DNA of 35,338 nt from CAZRNB01 sp964601355 (GTDB lineage Bacteria; Planctomycetota; Phycisphaerae; Sedimentisphaerales; Anaerobacaceae), in assembly GCA_964601355.1 (NCBI GenBank), contig CAZRNB010000015.1:1-35338 (forward strand), read 5' to 3'. Of the stretch, positions 17,034 through 24,523 are shown one piece after another. The notes beneath the pieces are model-generated. The model made no database searches. It saw only the letters and a program-made list of their open reading frames with translations, and was not told the DNA's origin. The translations under genes were made by a program, and so were the position numbers. Each line of letters starts with the position of its first letter. Position 1 is the stretch's first letter.

Positions 17034-17207
17034 CAGGAGCACCTCGATGGTTATGATGTCGATTTGGTCAAACAGTCGTTTATTCTTGGGCCAGAACTGA
17101 CATATGACTGCAAGCAGGAATGTTTTGTCGGAGCAAATGCCGAGAAGGCCAACCAATACATCAAGTGTTCTTACCGTGAGCCGTTTGTTATGCCTGAATC
17201 AGTATAA
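17034..17207 (+). pseudogene. C-terminal remnant of a Gfo/Idh/MocA-type oxidoreductase
   Basis: In the frame 17034-17207, bounded by a TAG just upstream, there are 57 codons with no start codon: QEHLDGYDVDLVKQSF, ILGPELTYD, FVGANAEKANQYIKC and SYREPFVMPESV, then TAA. The final stretch with YREPFVxPE resembles the C-terminus of planctomycete Gfo/Idh/MocA oxidoreductases. The N-terminal 85 percent of such a gene is missing: the fragment is joined directly to the duplicated SDR leader at 17033/17034. It is distinct from the intact oxidoreductase at 33827-35014. Recognition rests on my memory of the family C-terminus and should be checked by a database search. Confidence 0.6.
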
Positions 17208-17291
17208 CCAACTCACAATGTGGTTTTATAAATTCCCCATTATTTTTATTTAAGCCATATTAGATATTACTGTTTAAATAACATTCTCTGG

Positions 17292-17807
17292 TTAATCACA
17301 CCAGGTCATTTCATGAAAAGGTTGAGGAAAGTCTTCTATGAGAGCCTCACGGTATCTAACAGTTTCCTTCGTGATAAATAAGCATTCAGATGTTTGGCAA
17401 TAACCTAATGACATTTGTTCTAACACATCTCTGCCAAGGAGATTAGGATAATCAGGTACTCCTGTAAGCGGTAGTTTTTTCATTTTTTTCCGTGAAAAGA
17501 AATGTATATTTATACCATGCACTGGATAAGGCCTATTTAGTCTATCAGTAAATATTAAAGAGCATTTAGGCAAGCAACGGAAAAATACTGGGCCACCAAT
17601 CGAGTCCATTTCGTAGGGACTCTCAATTAGTTCAGAATCTGGGATGCATAAAAGTTCCTCATATGCAGGAACCACTAATGTTTTCTCAGCACCGGTATCA
17701 ACTACAAATTGCAATGTATATTCGTACTCAATAACTGGGTGGTGAATTACGGCCAATATCATTGGACGACTACGGTGTGTTTTATGAAACCAACCATGTG
17801 CACTCAT
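17292..17807 (-). CDS. Retropepsin-like aspartic protease (clan AA)
   Basis: 171 aa. The catalytic motif is DTGA at residues 37-40, in the context LQFVVDTGAEKTLVVP, and the second family hallmark NLLGRDVLEQM lies at residues 122-132. This matches the single-domain retropepsin-like proteases of bacteria, which act as homodimers with one Asp per subunit. No signal peptide or membrane segment, so it is probably cytosolic. The 39 residues before the strand containing DTGA are basic (HKTHRSRP). The start ATG lies 3 nt after the stop of the upstream 110-aa gene, so the two form an operon. Substrate unknown; the partner protein is a natural candidate. An alternative start is Met16. Confidence 0.8.
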   Translation of the reverse strand: MSAHGWFHKTHRSRPMILAVIHHPVIEYEYTLQFVVDTGAEKTLVVPAYEELLCIPDSELIESPYEMDSIGGPVFFRCLPKCSLIFTDRLNRPYPVHGINIHFFSRKKMKKLPLTGVPDYPNLLGRDVLEQMSLGYCQTSECLFITKETVRYREALIEDFPQPFHEMTWCD

Positions 17808-17810
17808 CGT

Positions 17811-18143
17811 TTAATACATCAGTTCCAAACCAGGACTGTAACGCCAACCGAGAACTGCATGGGGGTTCTTACGGAGAATAATCATTGCATCTTTTTTTTC
17901 CGAGAAGAACTGAATCTCAGGTTTTGGCAGATACTTTTTACTGTTATTAAATTTTTCTAGGAATTCCCTTGCTGTATCTTTATCATAGGAAACAACTACG
18001 TAGTCTTTATTGGAAGCTAATTCTTGAGTGAAAATATTACTGTGTTGCATGGCTAAATATAAATGTAGACCATAGCTAACGCAGTTTAAGTTAGAAATCC
18101 TTTTCAGAACCTTTAGAGTCATACTGCCCGACACCTTAGCCAT
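17811..18143 (-). CDS. Unknown 110-aa protein, first gene of the protease operon
   Basis: Start supported by a strong GGAGGAGG ribosome site just upstream. I do not recognise the family. The protein is soluble and mixed alpha/beta. Residues 1-35 (MTLKVLKRISNLNCVSYG) could form a helix. The centre holds an acidic/basic helix (DKDTAREFLEKFNNSKKYLP), and the end is YSPGLELMY. A segment DYVVVSYDK looks like a buried beta strand. The gene is AT-rich and preceded by nearly 400 bp of AT-rich spacer. Its coupling to a retropepsin-like protease suggests a regulator, inhibitor or substrate of that protease, but this is inference only. Confidence 0.7.
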   Translation of the reverse strand: MAKVSGSMTLKVLKRISNLNCVSYGLHLYLAMQHSNIFTQELASNKDYVVVSYDKDTAREFLEKFNNSKKYLPKPEIQFFSEKKDAMIILRKNPHAVLGWRYSPGLELMY

Positions 18144-18582
18144 ATTCCTCCTCCCCGGACAATACCCCTAACATATCTATATCTCCCAACGCTGATTAAA
18201 TAGTAGCTGTCTGCGATACAAAAATCAAGAAAAAATTTTAGCTATACTAAAATAATTATCGGAAAAAACAAGTAAAATTCGTTAATTTATAGCATATTTT
18301 CTCTAAGCACATATATATGAAGTACTTAGAAACTACAAGCGTGACATATTTTACCACAATAATTCACCGTATATTACTAAAATCAACCGTAAAACCAAAT
18401 AAAAAAGAGGTTGGGAAAATTTCTTTAGTTAGAATAAATAGGGACATCAATGAATAGCATTTCATTAAACAATAGAGTTTTTTCTCTTATAATAGGACGG
18501 TCATCCATTTTTTTAGAAAACGGGAGTTTTGTAAATTATGGTTTATAGTTATAATCCGGCTGGTTTTTTCAAGGGTTATCAA
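18144..18582. other. AT-rich spacer between divergent protease operon and SDR gene
   Basis: About 440 bp, strongly AT-rich between 18180 and 18530. It must hold the promoters of both divergent units, but I see no confident operator, terminator or RNA structure. The last 45 bp before ATG 18583 are open in frame (MVYSYNPAGFFKGYQ) and are part of the duplicated leader. Confidence 0.5.
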
Positions 18583-18598
18583 ATGAGTAACCGATTAG
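18547..18598 (+). repeat. SDR gene leader, downstream copy of the 52-bp direct repeat
   Basis: Matches 16982-17033 at 48 of 52 positions. It spans the ribosome site (AAGGG) and the ATG of the SDR gene. The two copies are 1565 bp apart and bracket the oxidoreductase remnant plus the protease operon. Confidence 0.8.
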
Positions 18599-19314
18599 AT
18601 GGAAAAGTAGCGATAGTAACAGGAGCCAGCAGGGGCATCGGCAGAGCCATTAGTATCGCCTTGGCGCAGGAGGGAGCAATGGTGGTCCTGGCTGCAAGGT
18701 CGATTGGCAAATTGCGGGAAACTGCCCAGCAGGTGACACAAGCGGGTGGAAAAGCAGAAATCGTTGTCACTGACTTAGCCGAAGAAAAGGCCATCAAAAA
18801 CCTGGTCAAGATCACCGGCAAAAAGTTCGGCAGACTCGATATATTGGTCAATAATGCCGGCATTACTCACTCGGCCGAACTGCAGGAGACCAAAACCAAA
18901 GACTGGGACAGATGCTTCCACGTTAATGCACGAGCGCCATTTCTCCTCTGCAGAGAAGCTCTGCCTCTATTGCAAAAGGCCGAGACGGCGTACATTGTAA
19001 ATATCTCATCGGTCGTCGGCGTCAAAGGCTATCCGCTGCAAAGCGCTTATACGGCGTCCAAGCACGCGATTCGCGGCATGACAATCTCGTTAGCGGAAGA
19101 AATGAAAGGCACAAACGTACGCGTGCATCTATTGTGTCCCGGAGGCGTTGATACGGAGCTGATTCCGAGAGTCAGGCCAGACCTTAAAAGTGAAGACCTT
19201 ATGCGGCCGGAAGAAATCGCAGAGCTGGTCATTTACCTCGTGACACATAAAGGCAAGGCAAGAATAGATGAGCTGCACGTCCGCCGGTCAACCTCATCGC
19301 CGTGGTTTTATTAG
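18583..19314 (+). CDS. Short-chain dehydrogenase/reductase (SDR)
   Basis: 243 aa from ATG 18583 (AAGGG 7 nt upstream). A start at 18538 would add 15 residues and is possible, since that leader is open and conserved between its two copies. Classical SDR features: TGASRGIG at residues 13-20 for NAD(P) binding, LVNNAG near 89-94, the NISSVVG strand with Ser142/143, and YTASK with Tyr156 and Lys160 as catalytic residues. The length is normal for the classical family. The C-terminus (ELHVRRSTSSPWFY) is typical of the FabG/YdfG-like branch. It probably oxidises or reduces a sugar or other hydroxyl compound in the cytosol. The specific substrate cannot be deduced. Confidence 0.9.
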   Translation: MSNRLDGKVAIVTGASRGIGRAISIALAQEGAMVVLAARSIGKLRETAQQVTQAGGKAEIVVTDLAEEKAIKNLVKITGKKFGRLDILVNNAGITHSAELQETKTKDWDRCFHVNARAPFLLCREALPLLQKAETAYIVNISSVVGVKGYPLQSAYTASKHAIRGMTISLAEEMKGTNVRVHLLCPGGVDTELIPRVRPDLKSEDLMRPEEIAELVIYLVTHKGKARIDELHVRRSTSSPWFY

Positions 19315-19321
19315 ATCGTAA

Positions 19322-19520
19322 CCCCGCAATAAATTGCGGGTACGTGTTTAGCCCGATATGAATTATACGGCCATCCCCAATCTCGGACCCCGCACTGCGG
19401 GCTCCTGAGCTTGAGGCTGCCACCCAATAAAACCGTTTGAGAACGCGTGGCAGCCTCAAAGCCGTAGGCTTTGGGGATGGTTTTTCCCTTGTCTAAACAC
19501 GTACAATTGCGGGGCTAAAC
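19322..19520. mobile_element. MITE-like element copy 2 (165 bp) inserted into a hairpin repeat
   Basis: The element 19340-19504 begins GTACGTGTTTAG and ends with its exact reverse complement CTAAACACGTAC. The 8-bp direct repeat AATTGCGG flanks it at 19332-19339 and 19505-19512. Inside are two more perfect inverted pairs: CCATCCCCAA (19371-19380) with 19471-19480, and TTGAGGCTGCCAC (19411-19423) with 19447-19459. Deleting the element plus one duplication joins CCCCGCAATAAATTGCGG to GGCTAAACA, a complete hairpin of the twin-hairpin family. Copy 1 is at 6239-6322. Confidence 0.85.
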
Positions 19521-19533
19521 ATTGTTAAATGAT

Positions 19534-19977
19534 ATGCGAGCAGTTGTACAGCGAGTTTTAGAAGCACAGGTTAGAATACAAGGCCAAACGGTTGGCAAGG
19601 TCGGCAATGGGCTGCTTGTTTATCTAAGTGTCGGTAATACAGACACCGAAAAAGATGCAGAATGGATTGCGGAAAAGATTGTGAACCTGCGGATATTTCA
19701 GGATGAAGCCGGCAAGATGAACCGCAGTATTCTTGATGTCGGCGGCAGTATCTTGCTGGTCAGCAACTTTACTCTTCACGGCGACTGCCGAAAGGGCCGC
19801 AGACCCAGTTTTGACGCCGCAGCGGAACCACAATTGGCGCAAAGGCTTTATGAAAAAGTTAAAGAGCTGATTACACAGCAGAGCGTCGCCGTCGAGAAGG
19901 GCGTCTTTGGCGAATATATGCAGGTAAGCAGCATTAACGATGGGCCGGTGACATTCCTGCTCGACAGCCCGTCTTAG
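19534..19977 (+). CDS. dtd: D-aminoacyl-tRNA deacylase
   Basis: 147 aa from ATG 19534 (MRAVVQRVLEA), the normal family start; an upstream TTG at 19522 is less likely. The enzyme hydrolyses D-amino acids, and mischarged glycine, from tRNA in the cytosol, preventing their use in translation. Motifs: the N-terminal RAVVQRV, the active-site strand SNFTLHGDCRKGRRPSF, and the C-terminal NDGPVTFLLD with the Gly-cis-Pro pair that excludes L-amino acids. The length matches the family (about 145 aa). No clear ribosome site is seen: a remnant of the inserted repeat lies immediately upstream, so translation signals may be unusual. No obvious operon partner. Confidence 0.95.
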   Translation: MRAVVQRVLEAQVRIQGQTVGKVGNGLLVYLSVGNTDTEKDAEWIAEKIVNLRIFQDEAGKMNRSILDVGGSILLVSNFTLHGDCRKGRRPSFDAAAEPQLAQRLYEKVKELITQQSVAVEKGVFGEYMQVSSINDGPVTFLLDSPS

Positions 19978-20002
19978 GCACGATTACCTTGAGCATTTTA
20001 GA

Positions 20003-20079
20003 CCGCTCCCTGACGGTCGCGGCTCAGATTTCTTATGTCTTTCGTCCATCGTCTTACCGCTCCCTAACGGTCGCGACTC
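20003..20079. repeat. Paired REP-like repeat (copies C and D, inverted orientation)
   Basis: Two units reading CCGCTCCCTGACGGTCGCGG (20003-20025) and the CCTAACGG variant (20056-20079), the reverse complement of copies A/B and E/F. Copy D overlaps the stop codon of the HAD phosphatase gene on the minus strand. The spacer CGTCCATCGTCTTACC is the mirror of the GATGGACGA spacer of pair A/B. Confidence 0.75.
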
Positions 20080-20779
20080 AGATTGGTGTAACGTGCCCTT
20101 TCAACAGGCTGATGAAAACATCGGCGCTTAATTCGGTAAGGCTGTCAACGATTATATCCGCAGATTTTAGGTCCTGGCGTTTTCTTGTGGTTGTGATTGC
20201 TGCTACGGCCATGCCGGCCGCTTTGCCGGCCTGGATTCCCGGTATCGAGTCTTCAATTACCACACACCGCCCCGGCGGCAGCTTCAGCCTCTCAGCAGCC
20301 TTCAAAAATGTATCCGGCGCCGGCTTGCTGTTATTGACGTCTTCGCCGGTAACAAAAACATCAAAATATTCCCGTATATTGCTGCGAGACAGCACGGCAT
20401 CCAGATTGGCTCGCGGAGCCGAAGAGCCGATCGCCAAAAGAAAGTCATTGCTTTTAAGATCTTGGATTAATGCTTTTGCTCCGTTCATCAATTCAATCTT
20501 GTCGGCGATAAGCTCGCGGTAGCGCCGCTCCTTCCATTCGGAGAGACGCGTAATTTCTTCCGCAGGCAGCTGCCGACCGCCTAATATTCGGATTATTGCG
20601 TAGTTCTGCATCCCAAACGTGCTGCGGAAAAGCTCATCTGATATATTAAAGCCTTCTCTACTGGCCACCTCAAACCAGGACTGTTTGTGGAATGGGCCGG
20701 TGTCGGCAAGCACGCCATCCATGTCAAAGATAATCCCAATTTCCTGTTGGCTGCGTTCATTTGCCAATTCATTCTTCAT
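20078..20779 (-). CDS. HAD-superfamily phosphatase, beta-phosphoglucomutase-like
   Basis: 233 aa from ATG 20779, preceded by AAAGAG; a TTG 66 bases upstream would add an unconserved stretch. Motif I is FDMDGVLADT with nucleophile Asp19 and general acid Asp21; motif II is GSSAPRAN; motif III is KPAPDTFLKAA; motif IV is VVIEDSIPGIQAGKAAGM. The helical cap between motif I and II (FHKQSWFEVASREGF) fits the class of beta-phosphoglucomutase and small sugar-phosphate phosphatases. The reaction is likely phosphoryl transfer or hydrolysis on a sugar phosphate in the cytosol. Mutase versus phosphatase cannot be decided. The stop codon lies inside REP-like copy D. Confidence 0.88.
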   Translation of the reverse strand: MKNELANERSQQEIGIIFDMDGVLADTGPFHKQSWFEVASREGFNISDELFRSTFGMQNYAIIRILGGRQLPAEEITRLSEWKERRYRELIADKIELMNGAKALIQDLKSNDFLLAIGSSAPRANLDAVLSRSNIREYFDVFVTGEDVNNSKPAPDTFLKAAERLKLPPGRCVVIEDSIPGIQAGKAAGMAVAAITTTRKRQDLKSADIIVDSLTELSADVFISLLKGHVTPI

Positions 20780-20969
20780 TAGTATCTCTTTAGCATTAAA
20801 CCAAAAGAACCCCGCGGATTTCACTCGGGTTTCCTCTTCACCCAATAAGATACCAGTTTATTCTGCGGGAAAGAAGTCAGAAGTAAAAAAGCTGCCCAGT
20901 CAGAATGAAATTCCATGAGCGAACCGTACCACATTGTTAAGCGTAGAATATATTGCCCAGATTCATGGC

Positions 20970-21023
20970 AAAAGGGGCTGGGGCAAAATTTCACTTCTCT
21001 CCTCCGCAGGTCCCAGCCCTTTT
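20970..21023. terminator. Bidirectional terminator-like hairpin
   Basis: AAAAGGGGCTGGG (20970-20982) pairs with CCCAGCCCTTTT (21012-21023) with a single bulge, leaving a 29-nt loop. An A-run on one side and a T-run on the other would let it work in both directions. It lies upstream of both the HAD gene (minus) and the methyltransferase gene (plus), which is unusual for a terminator of either. Confidence 0.5.
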
Positions 21024-21154
21024 TATTGCGCAAAAGTGCCTTGTTTCCTCTGCTCGGCCTTCCCAGCCTGCAATAAATCCTTATTTGAATTCGTCCTTTC
21101 CTTATTGTTGTTCTAATAGGGCAAAAGTTCAATATGATTTGAAAGGAAACAAAA

Positions 21155-21865
21155 ATGTTTAAGAAAATTATGTTTGCTATTATTGCTGCGGTTGTATTAT
21201 TAGCCGTAATTCGTAGCTTAACAGCCCAGCCCAATCCGGGCGGAAGGGGAAGAGGCTTCGGCGACAGGCTCGGCAGAGGTTTCTCATCTGCTCAGGAGCC
21301 GCCTTTACCGGCCAACGAAGAGGAAAAAAAGATTTTGAATGTGCTCGAGGAGATGAACGCCGGCCAGAGCGCAGGGATGATGAATGTCCCGCCGACAGAC
21401 GGCAGGTTATTGCGGCTGTTCACAGAGGCGACCGGAGCTAAGCACGTTGTCGAGATCGGCACATCCAACGGATATTCGGGCATCTGGTTCTGCCTTGCCC
21501 TGCGGACCACAGGCGGCAAGCTGACCACGCACGAGATAGACGCCGACCGGGCCTCATTGGCACGTGAGAATTTCAAACGGGCCGGGGTCGATAAGCTTGT
21601 TACGCTTGTCGAAGGCGACGCCCACGAGACGGTCAAGAGCCTGAAAGAGCCGATTGACATCTTGTTTCTCGATGCAGATAAGCCGGGTTATATTGATTAT
21701 CTGAATAAGCTCCTGCCGTTAGTTCGTCAGGGCGGTCTTGTCATTGCTCACAATGTGGATAGCACTGGGCAGGATTTTATTAAGGCTATTACAACGGATC
21801 CAAACTTGGAGACAATTTTTCAGGTGCAGGGGCTGAGCGTGACGCTTAAGAAACGGCAGAAATAA
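21155..21865 (+). CDS. O-methyltransferase-like protein with an export signal
   Basis: 236 aa, start supported by AAAGGA 7 nt upstream. Residues 5-19 are a hydrophobic helix after KK, followed by LTAQP, an apparent signal peptidase site; a Gly/Arg-rich stretch (GGRGRGFGDRLGRG) follows. The catalytic region resembles class I, metal-dependent O-methyltransferases (catechol/caffeoyl-CoA type). It has SAM motif I VEIGTSNGYSGI (residues 99-110), the acidic end of strand 2 HEIDADRASLA, LFLDADKPGYIDY with Asp172/Asp174, and GGLVIAHNV. In the family the last motif is usually aDN, so the metal-ligand Asp is replaced by His here. The export signal is puzzling because SAM is cytosolic. The protein may be membrane-anchored with the domain inside, or an exported and repurposed one. 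Confidence 0.75.
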   Translation: MFKKIMFAIIAAVVLLAVIRSLTAQPNPGGRGRGFGDRLGRGFSSAQEPPLPANEEEKKILNVLEEMNAGQSAGMMNVPPTDGRLLRLFTEATGAKHVVEIGTSNGYSGIWFCLALRTTGGKLTTHEIDADRASLARENFKRAGVDKLVTLVEGDAHETVKSLKEPIDILFLDADKPGYIDYLNKLLPLVRQGGLVIAHNVDSTGQDFIKAITTDPNLETIFQVQGLSVTLKKRQK

Positions 21866-21895
21866 AAAGGTAGTTAAGAATTTAGAATGAAGAAG

Positions 21896-21948
21896 GTAGG
21901 GTGTGCAATGCACACCTTTAAAAAAATGGTGGGCGATGCCCACCCTAC
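21896..21948. repeat. 53-bp twin-hairpin repeat (left copy, before the permease gene)
   Basis: GGTGTGC/GCACACC and GGTGGGC/GCCCACC hairpins, each with a 3-nt loop, joined by 11 nt, and framed by GTAGGG and CCCTAC. The right copy at 23345-23397 has the same length and orientation. Confidence 0.85.
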
Positions 21949-22007
21949 GTTCTTTAGGCACTTTAGTCACTCTAAATTTTAGGTACTTGATTAGAAAGGG
22001 ATTCTTT

Positions 22008-23348
22008 ATGCCTGTAACTCCCAAGAAGGAGCTGTCACTTTTCGATTCTACTTGCATCATTGTCGGCATCATCATCGGGGCCGGCATCTACCAGATGGCG
22101 CCGGCTATCGCAAGCGGCGCCGACGGCCCGTGGGGCGTTTTGGCAATATGGATAGTCGGAGGACTGATTTCGCTGTTCGGAGCGCTCGGCTACGCGGAGC
22201 TGGCCACCGCGTATCCTAAAGAGGGCGGCGATTACGTCTATCTCAGCCGCGCGTACGGCTCATGGGCGGGCTTCCTGTTCGGCTGGGGGCAGCTTGCGAT
22301 TATCCGGCCAGGTGACATAGCCGTGATGGCGTTTGCTTTTGCAACATACGCGAGGACGATATTTGATCCGTTTGCTGCACACCCAGAATACAGCCAGCGA
22401 GCCTTTGCAGCCGCAGCAGTAGTCGTTCTAACAACGATAAACATCATAGGCGTAAAGGAGGGCAAATGGACCCAAAACCTTCTGACGACGGTCAAGGCGA
22501 TGGGACTAATGGCAATCGTCTGTGTAGCAATTTTTGCGCCGCGGGGAGCATCTTCGGCTGCCTCCGGGACGGTACAGACGATTCCCCTGAGCCTTGCACT
22601 GATTTTCGTCCTGTTCACATACGGCGGATGGAATGAAATGGCCTACGTTGCCGCTGAGGTCAAAAATTCCGGTCGTAATATTGTTCGTGCGCTGGTGCTT
22701 GGTGCCGTTGTGGTAACGGTGCTTTATTTATTGGTCAACGGAGCTTTTCTTTACACATTAGGTTATGCCGGCTTGGCTAACTCCAAAGCGGTCGCTGCCG
22801 ACGCCGTCTCGGGCGTTTTTCCGAAAATTGGCGGACGACTTATCAGCGCTCTTGTTTGCGTTTCTGCGCTGGGGGCTGTAAGCGGCTTGATTTTCACCGG
22901 CGCTCGTATTTCTTATGCCCTCGGCGCCGAGCACCGTGCCTTTCGGCTGGTAGGTAAATGGCACGAGCGAACGGGAACTCCCGTCTGGGCGCTTTTAGTG
23001 CAGGGCGTTATCGCAGTCGGACTGATAGCGATATTAGGCTCATTTGTAGATACCCTTCTTTACACCGCGGCGCCGGTTTACACGTTTTATCTCGCTACCA
23101 GTCTATCGGTTATGGTCCTGCGGCGTAAAGAGCCGAATGTCGAGCGTCCTTATCGCGTGACGGGTTATCCTCTTACGACGCTTATCTTCTGTGCCGTCTG
23201 TGCATTTCTAATCTATAGCGCTGTCTCTTATGCCTGGAACTTCAAAATAAAGAGCCTGTGCTTATTAGAGGGTGTCCTTTTAGCAGGAATGATTATCTAC
23301 TGCATAACCGACGTGCGCGACTTGATGCTGGCCCGAAAGGAAAAGTAG
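22008..23348 (+). CDS. APC-superfamily amino acid permease
   Basis: 446 aa from ATG 22008 (AGAAAGGGA upstream); the frame is open further 5' only because it runs through the repeat at 21896-21948. About twelve hydrophobic membrane segments are visible. The first two carry the family signature: SLFDSTCIIVGIIIGAGIY (unwound TM1, GxG), then GGLISLFGALGYAELATAYP and the PKEGGDYVYLSRAYG loop of the L-type amino acid transporter branch. Later segments include ALIFVLFTYGGWNEMAYVAAE (TM6 region). Likely an inner-membrane amino acid exchanger or symporter; substrate unknown. The TAG stop codon is the second to fourth base of the downstream 53-bp repeat. Confidence 0.9.
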   Translation: MPVTPKKELSLFDSTCIIVGIIIGAGIYQMAPAIASGADGPWGVLAIWIVGGLISLFGALGYAELATAYPKEGGDYVYLSRAYGSWAGFLFGWGQLAIIRPGDIAVMAFAFATYARTIFDPFAAHPEYSQRAFAAAAVVVLTTINIIGVKEGKWTQNLLTTVKAMGLMAIVCVAIFAPRGASSAASGTVQTIPLSLALIFVLFTYGGWNEMAYVAAEVKNSGRNIVRALVLGAVVVTVLYLLVNGAFLYTLGYAGLANSKAVAADAVSGVFPKIGGRLISALVCVSALGAVSGLIFTGARISYALGAEHRAFRLVGKWHERTGTPVWALLVQGVIAVGLIAILGSFVDTLLYTAAPVYTFYLATSLSVMVLRRKEPNVERPYRVTGYPLTTLIFCAVCAFLIYSAVSYAWNFKIKSLCLLEGVLLAGMIIYCITDVRDLMLARKEK

Positions 23349-23397
23349 GGTGTGCTTAGCACACCAATTAAGTAATGATGGGCATTGCCCACCCTAC
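23345..23397. repeat. 53-bp twin-hairpin repeat (right copy, over the permease stop codon)
   Basis: Same layout as 21896-21948: GTAGGG start, GGTGTGC/GCACACC hairpin, 11-nt linker, GATGGGC/GCCCACC hairpin, CCCTAC end. The permease stop codon is inside the left border. Downstream (23489-23521) is a tandem of AGTGCCTAAAGTGAG; the reverse complement of this type of sequence follows the left copy near 21953-21972. Confidence 0.85.
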
Positions 23398-23611
23398 CAA
23401 TCAATACCCATCATTCTTTTTGCACCGACACCGGTCAGAAATATTGACACATACACTCCAGTTAATATAATGTGATATAAGCAGGATGAAAAGTGCCTAA
23501 AGTGAGTAGTGCCTAAAGTGAGCTAAAGTTAGAAAATAATCCTTCACTTTTGGCACTTATAACTTTTGTTCACTTTAGATCACTCTTTATGATTACGTGT
23601 TCCTCACTAAT

Positions 23612-24523
23612 ATGGATGCACTAATACTGGAAAACGTGAGCAAGTCTTTCGGCGAAGTCCGTGCGGTGGATAAGCTCAGCGTCTGTGTGCCGGCCGGCAG
23701 CGTCTATGGCTTTTTAGGACCAAACGGCGCCGGCAAGACAACCACTATCCGTATGATTATGGACATTATCAGGCCGGATAGCGGCAGCATAAAAATATTT
23801 AGCAATGGAGCGGGGGGACAAATTAAATCCAGGATCGGCTATATGCCGGAGGAACGCGGCCTATATCGTAAGATGAAAGTCGCCAAAGTATTAGCATATT
23901 TTGGCGCAATCAAAGGCATGACGACAAGCGAGCTTAACCAGGCTGTGCCGCAGTGGCTCCGGCGTGTTGATCTGGCCGATTGGGCGAACAAAAAGGTGGA
24001 GGAGCTTTCTCGGGGAATGCACCAGAAATTGCAGTTTGCAGTTACAGCAATCAACGAGCCTGACCTTCTAATCCTCGATGAGCCATTTTCCGGCCTGGAC
24101 CCGGTGAACCAGGACATGTTCAGGGACATTATCTGCCGAATGCGTGATGAGGGCAGGACCGTCATCTTCTCCACGCACGTTATGCACGAGGCAGAGCAGC
24201 TTTGTGATTTTATTCTTCTTATAAATAAGGGAAAGCCGGTTCTGAACGGCCGACTGGATGAGATTCGCTCCGGCTACAGCTCACATGCGCTTTCTGTCGA
24301 GATCGAAGGTGACGCGAGCTTCATCAGGCAGCTTCCCATTGTTAAGGCCGTTGTATCTCAGGGCCGGCGTATTGAAATCAGCCTCGAAGCTGCCGCTGAT
24401 CCGCAGGATTTGCTAAAAGAGCTTGTGGGCCGGGTAAAGGTAAAGGCCTTCGAGGTGAAAGTGCCTTCATTGCATGAGCTTTTTGTTCGTTTGGTTGGAG
24501 GAGATCATGCGGAAGATTCTTAA
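23612..24523 (+). CDS. ABC transporter ATP-binding protein (ABC-2 / NatA-like)
   Basis: 303 aa from ATG 23612 (MDALILENVSKSFGEV); a GTG at 23597 would add five residues and neither start has a clear ribosome site. Complete nucleotide-binding set: Walker A GPNGAGKTT, Q-loop region GYMPEERGLYRKM, signature ELSRGMHQKLQF (variant of LSGGQ with Arg-Gly-Met), Walker B LLILDEPFSGLDP and the switch His in FSTHVMHEAE. The YMPEERGLY segment and the C-terminal extension match the subfamily linked to sodium or drug export of the NatA type. The gene overlaps the permease start by 17 nt, so the two are translated as one unit. Confidence 0.93.
   Translation: MDALILENVSKSFGEVRAVDKLSVCVPAGSVYGFLGPNGAGKTTTIRMIMDIIRPDSGSIKIFSNGAGGQIKSRIGYMPEERGLYRKMKVAKVLAYFGAIKGMTTSELNQAVPQWLRRVDLADWANKKVEELSRGMHQKLQFAVTAINEPDLLILDEPFSGLDPVNQDMFRDIICRMRDEGRTVIFSTHVMHEAEQLCDFILLINKGKPVLNGRLDEIRSGYSSHALSVEIEGDASFIRQLPIVKAVVSQGRRIEISLEAAADPQDLLKELVGRVKVKAFEVKVPSLHELFVRLVGGDHAEDS

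Noticed and set aside
16970..17056. Short 28-codon frame at the duplicated leader as a leader peptide gene
   Set aside because: It ends by running into the oxidoreductase remnant; better explained as the truncated duplicate, although a translated leader cannot be fully excluded.
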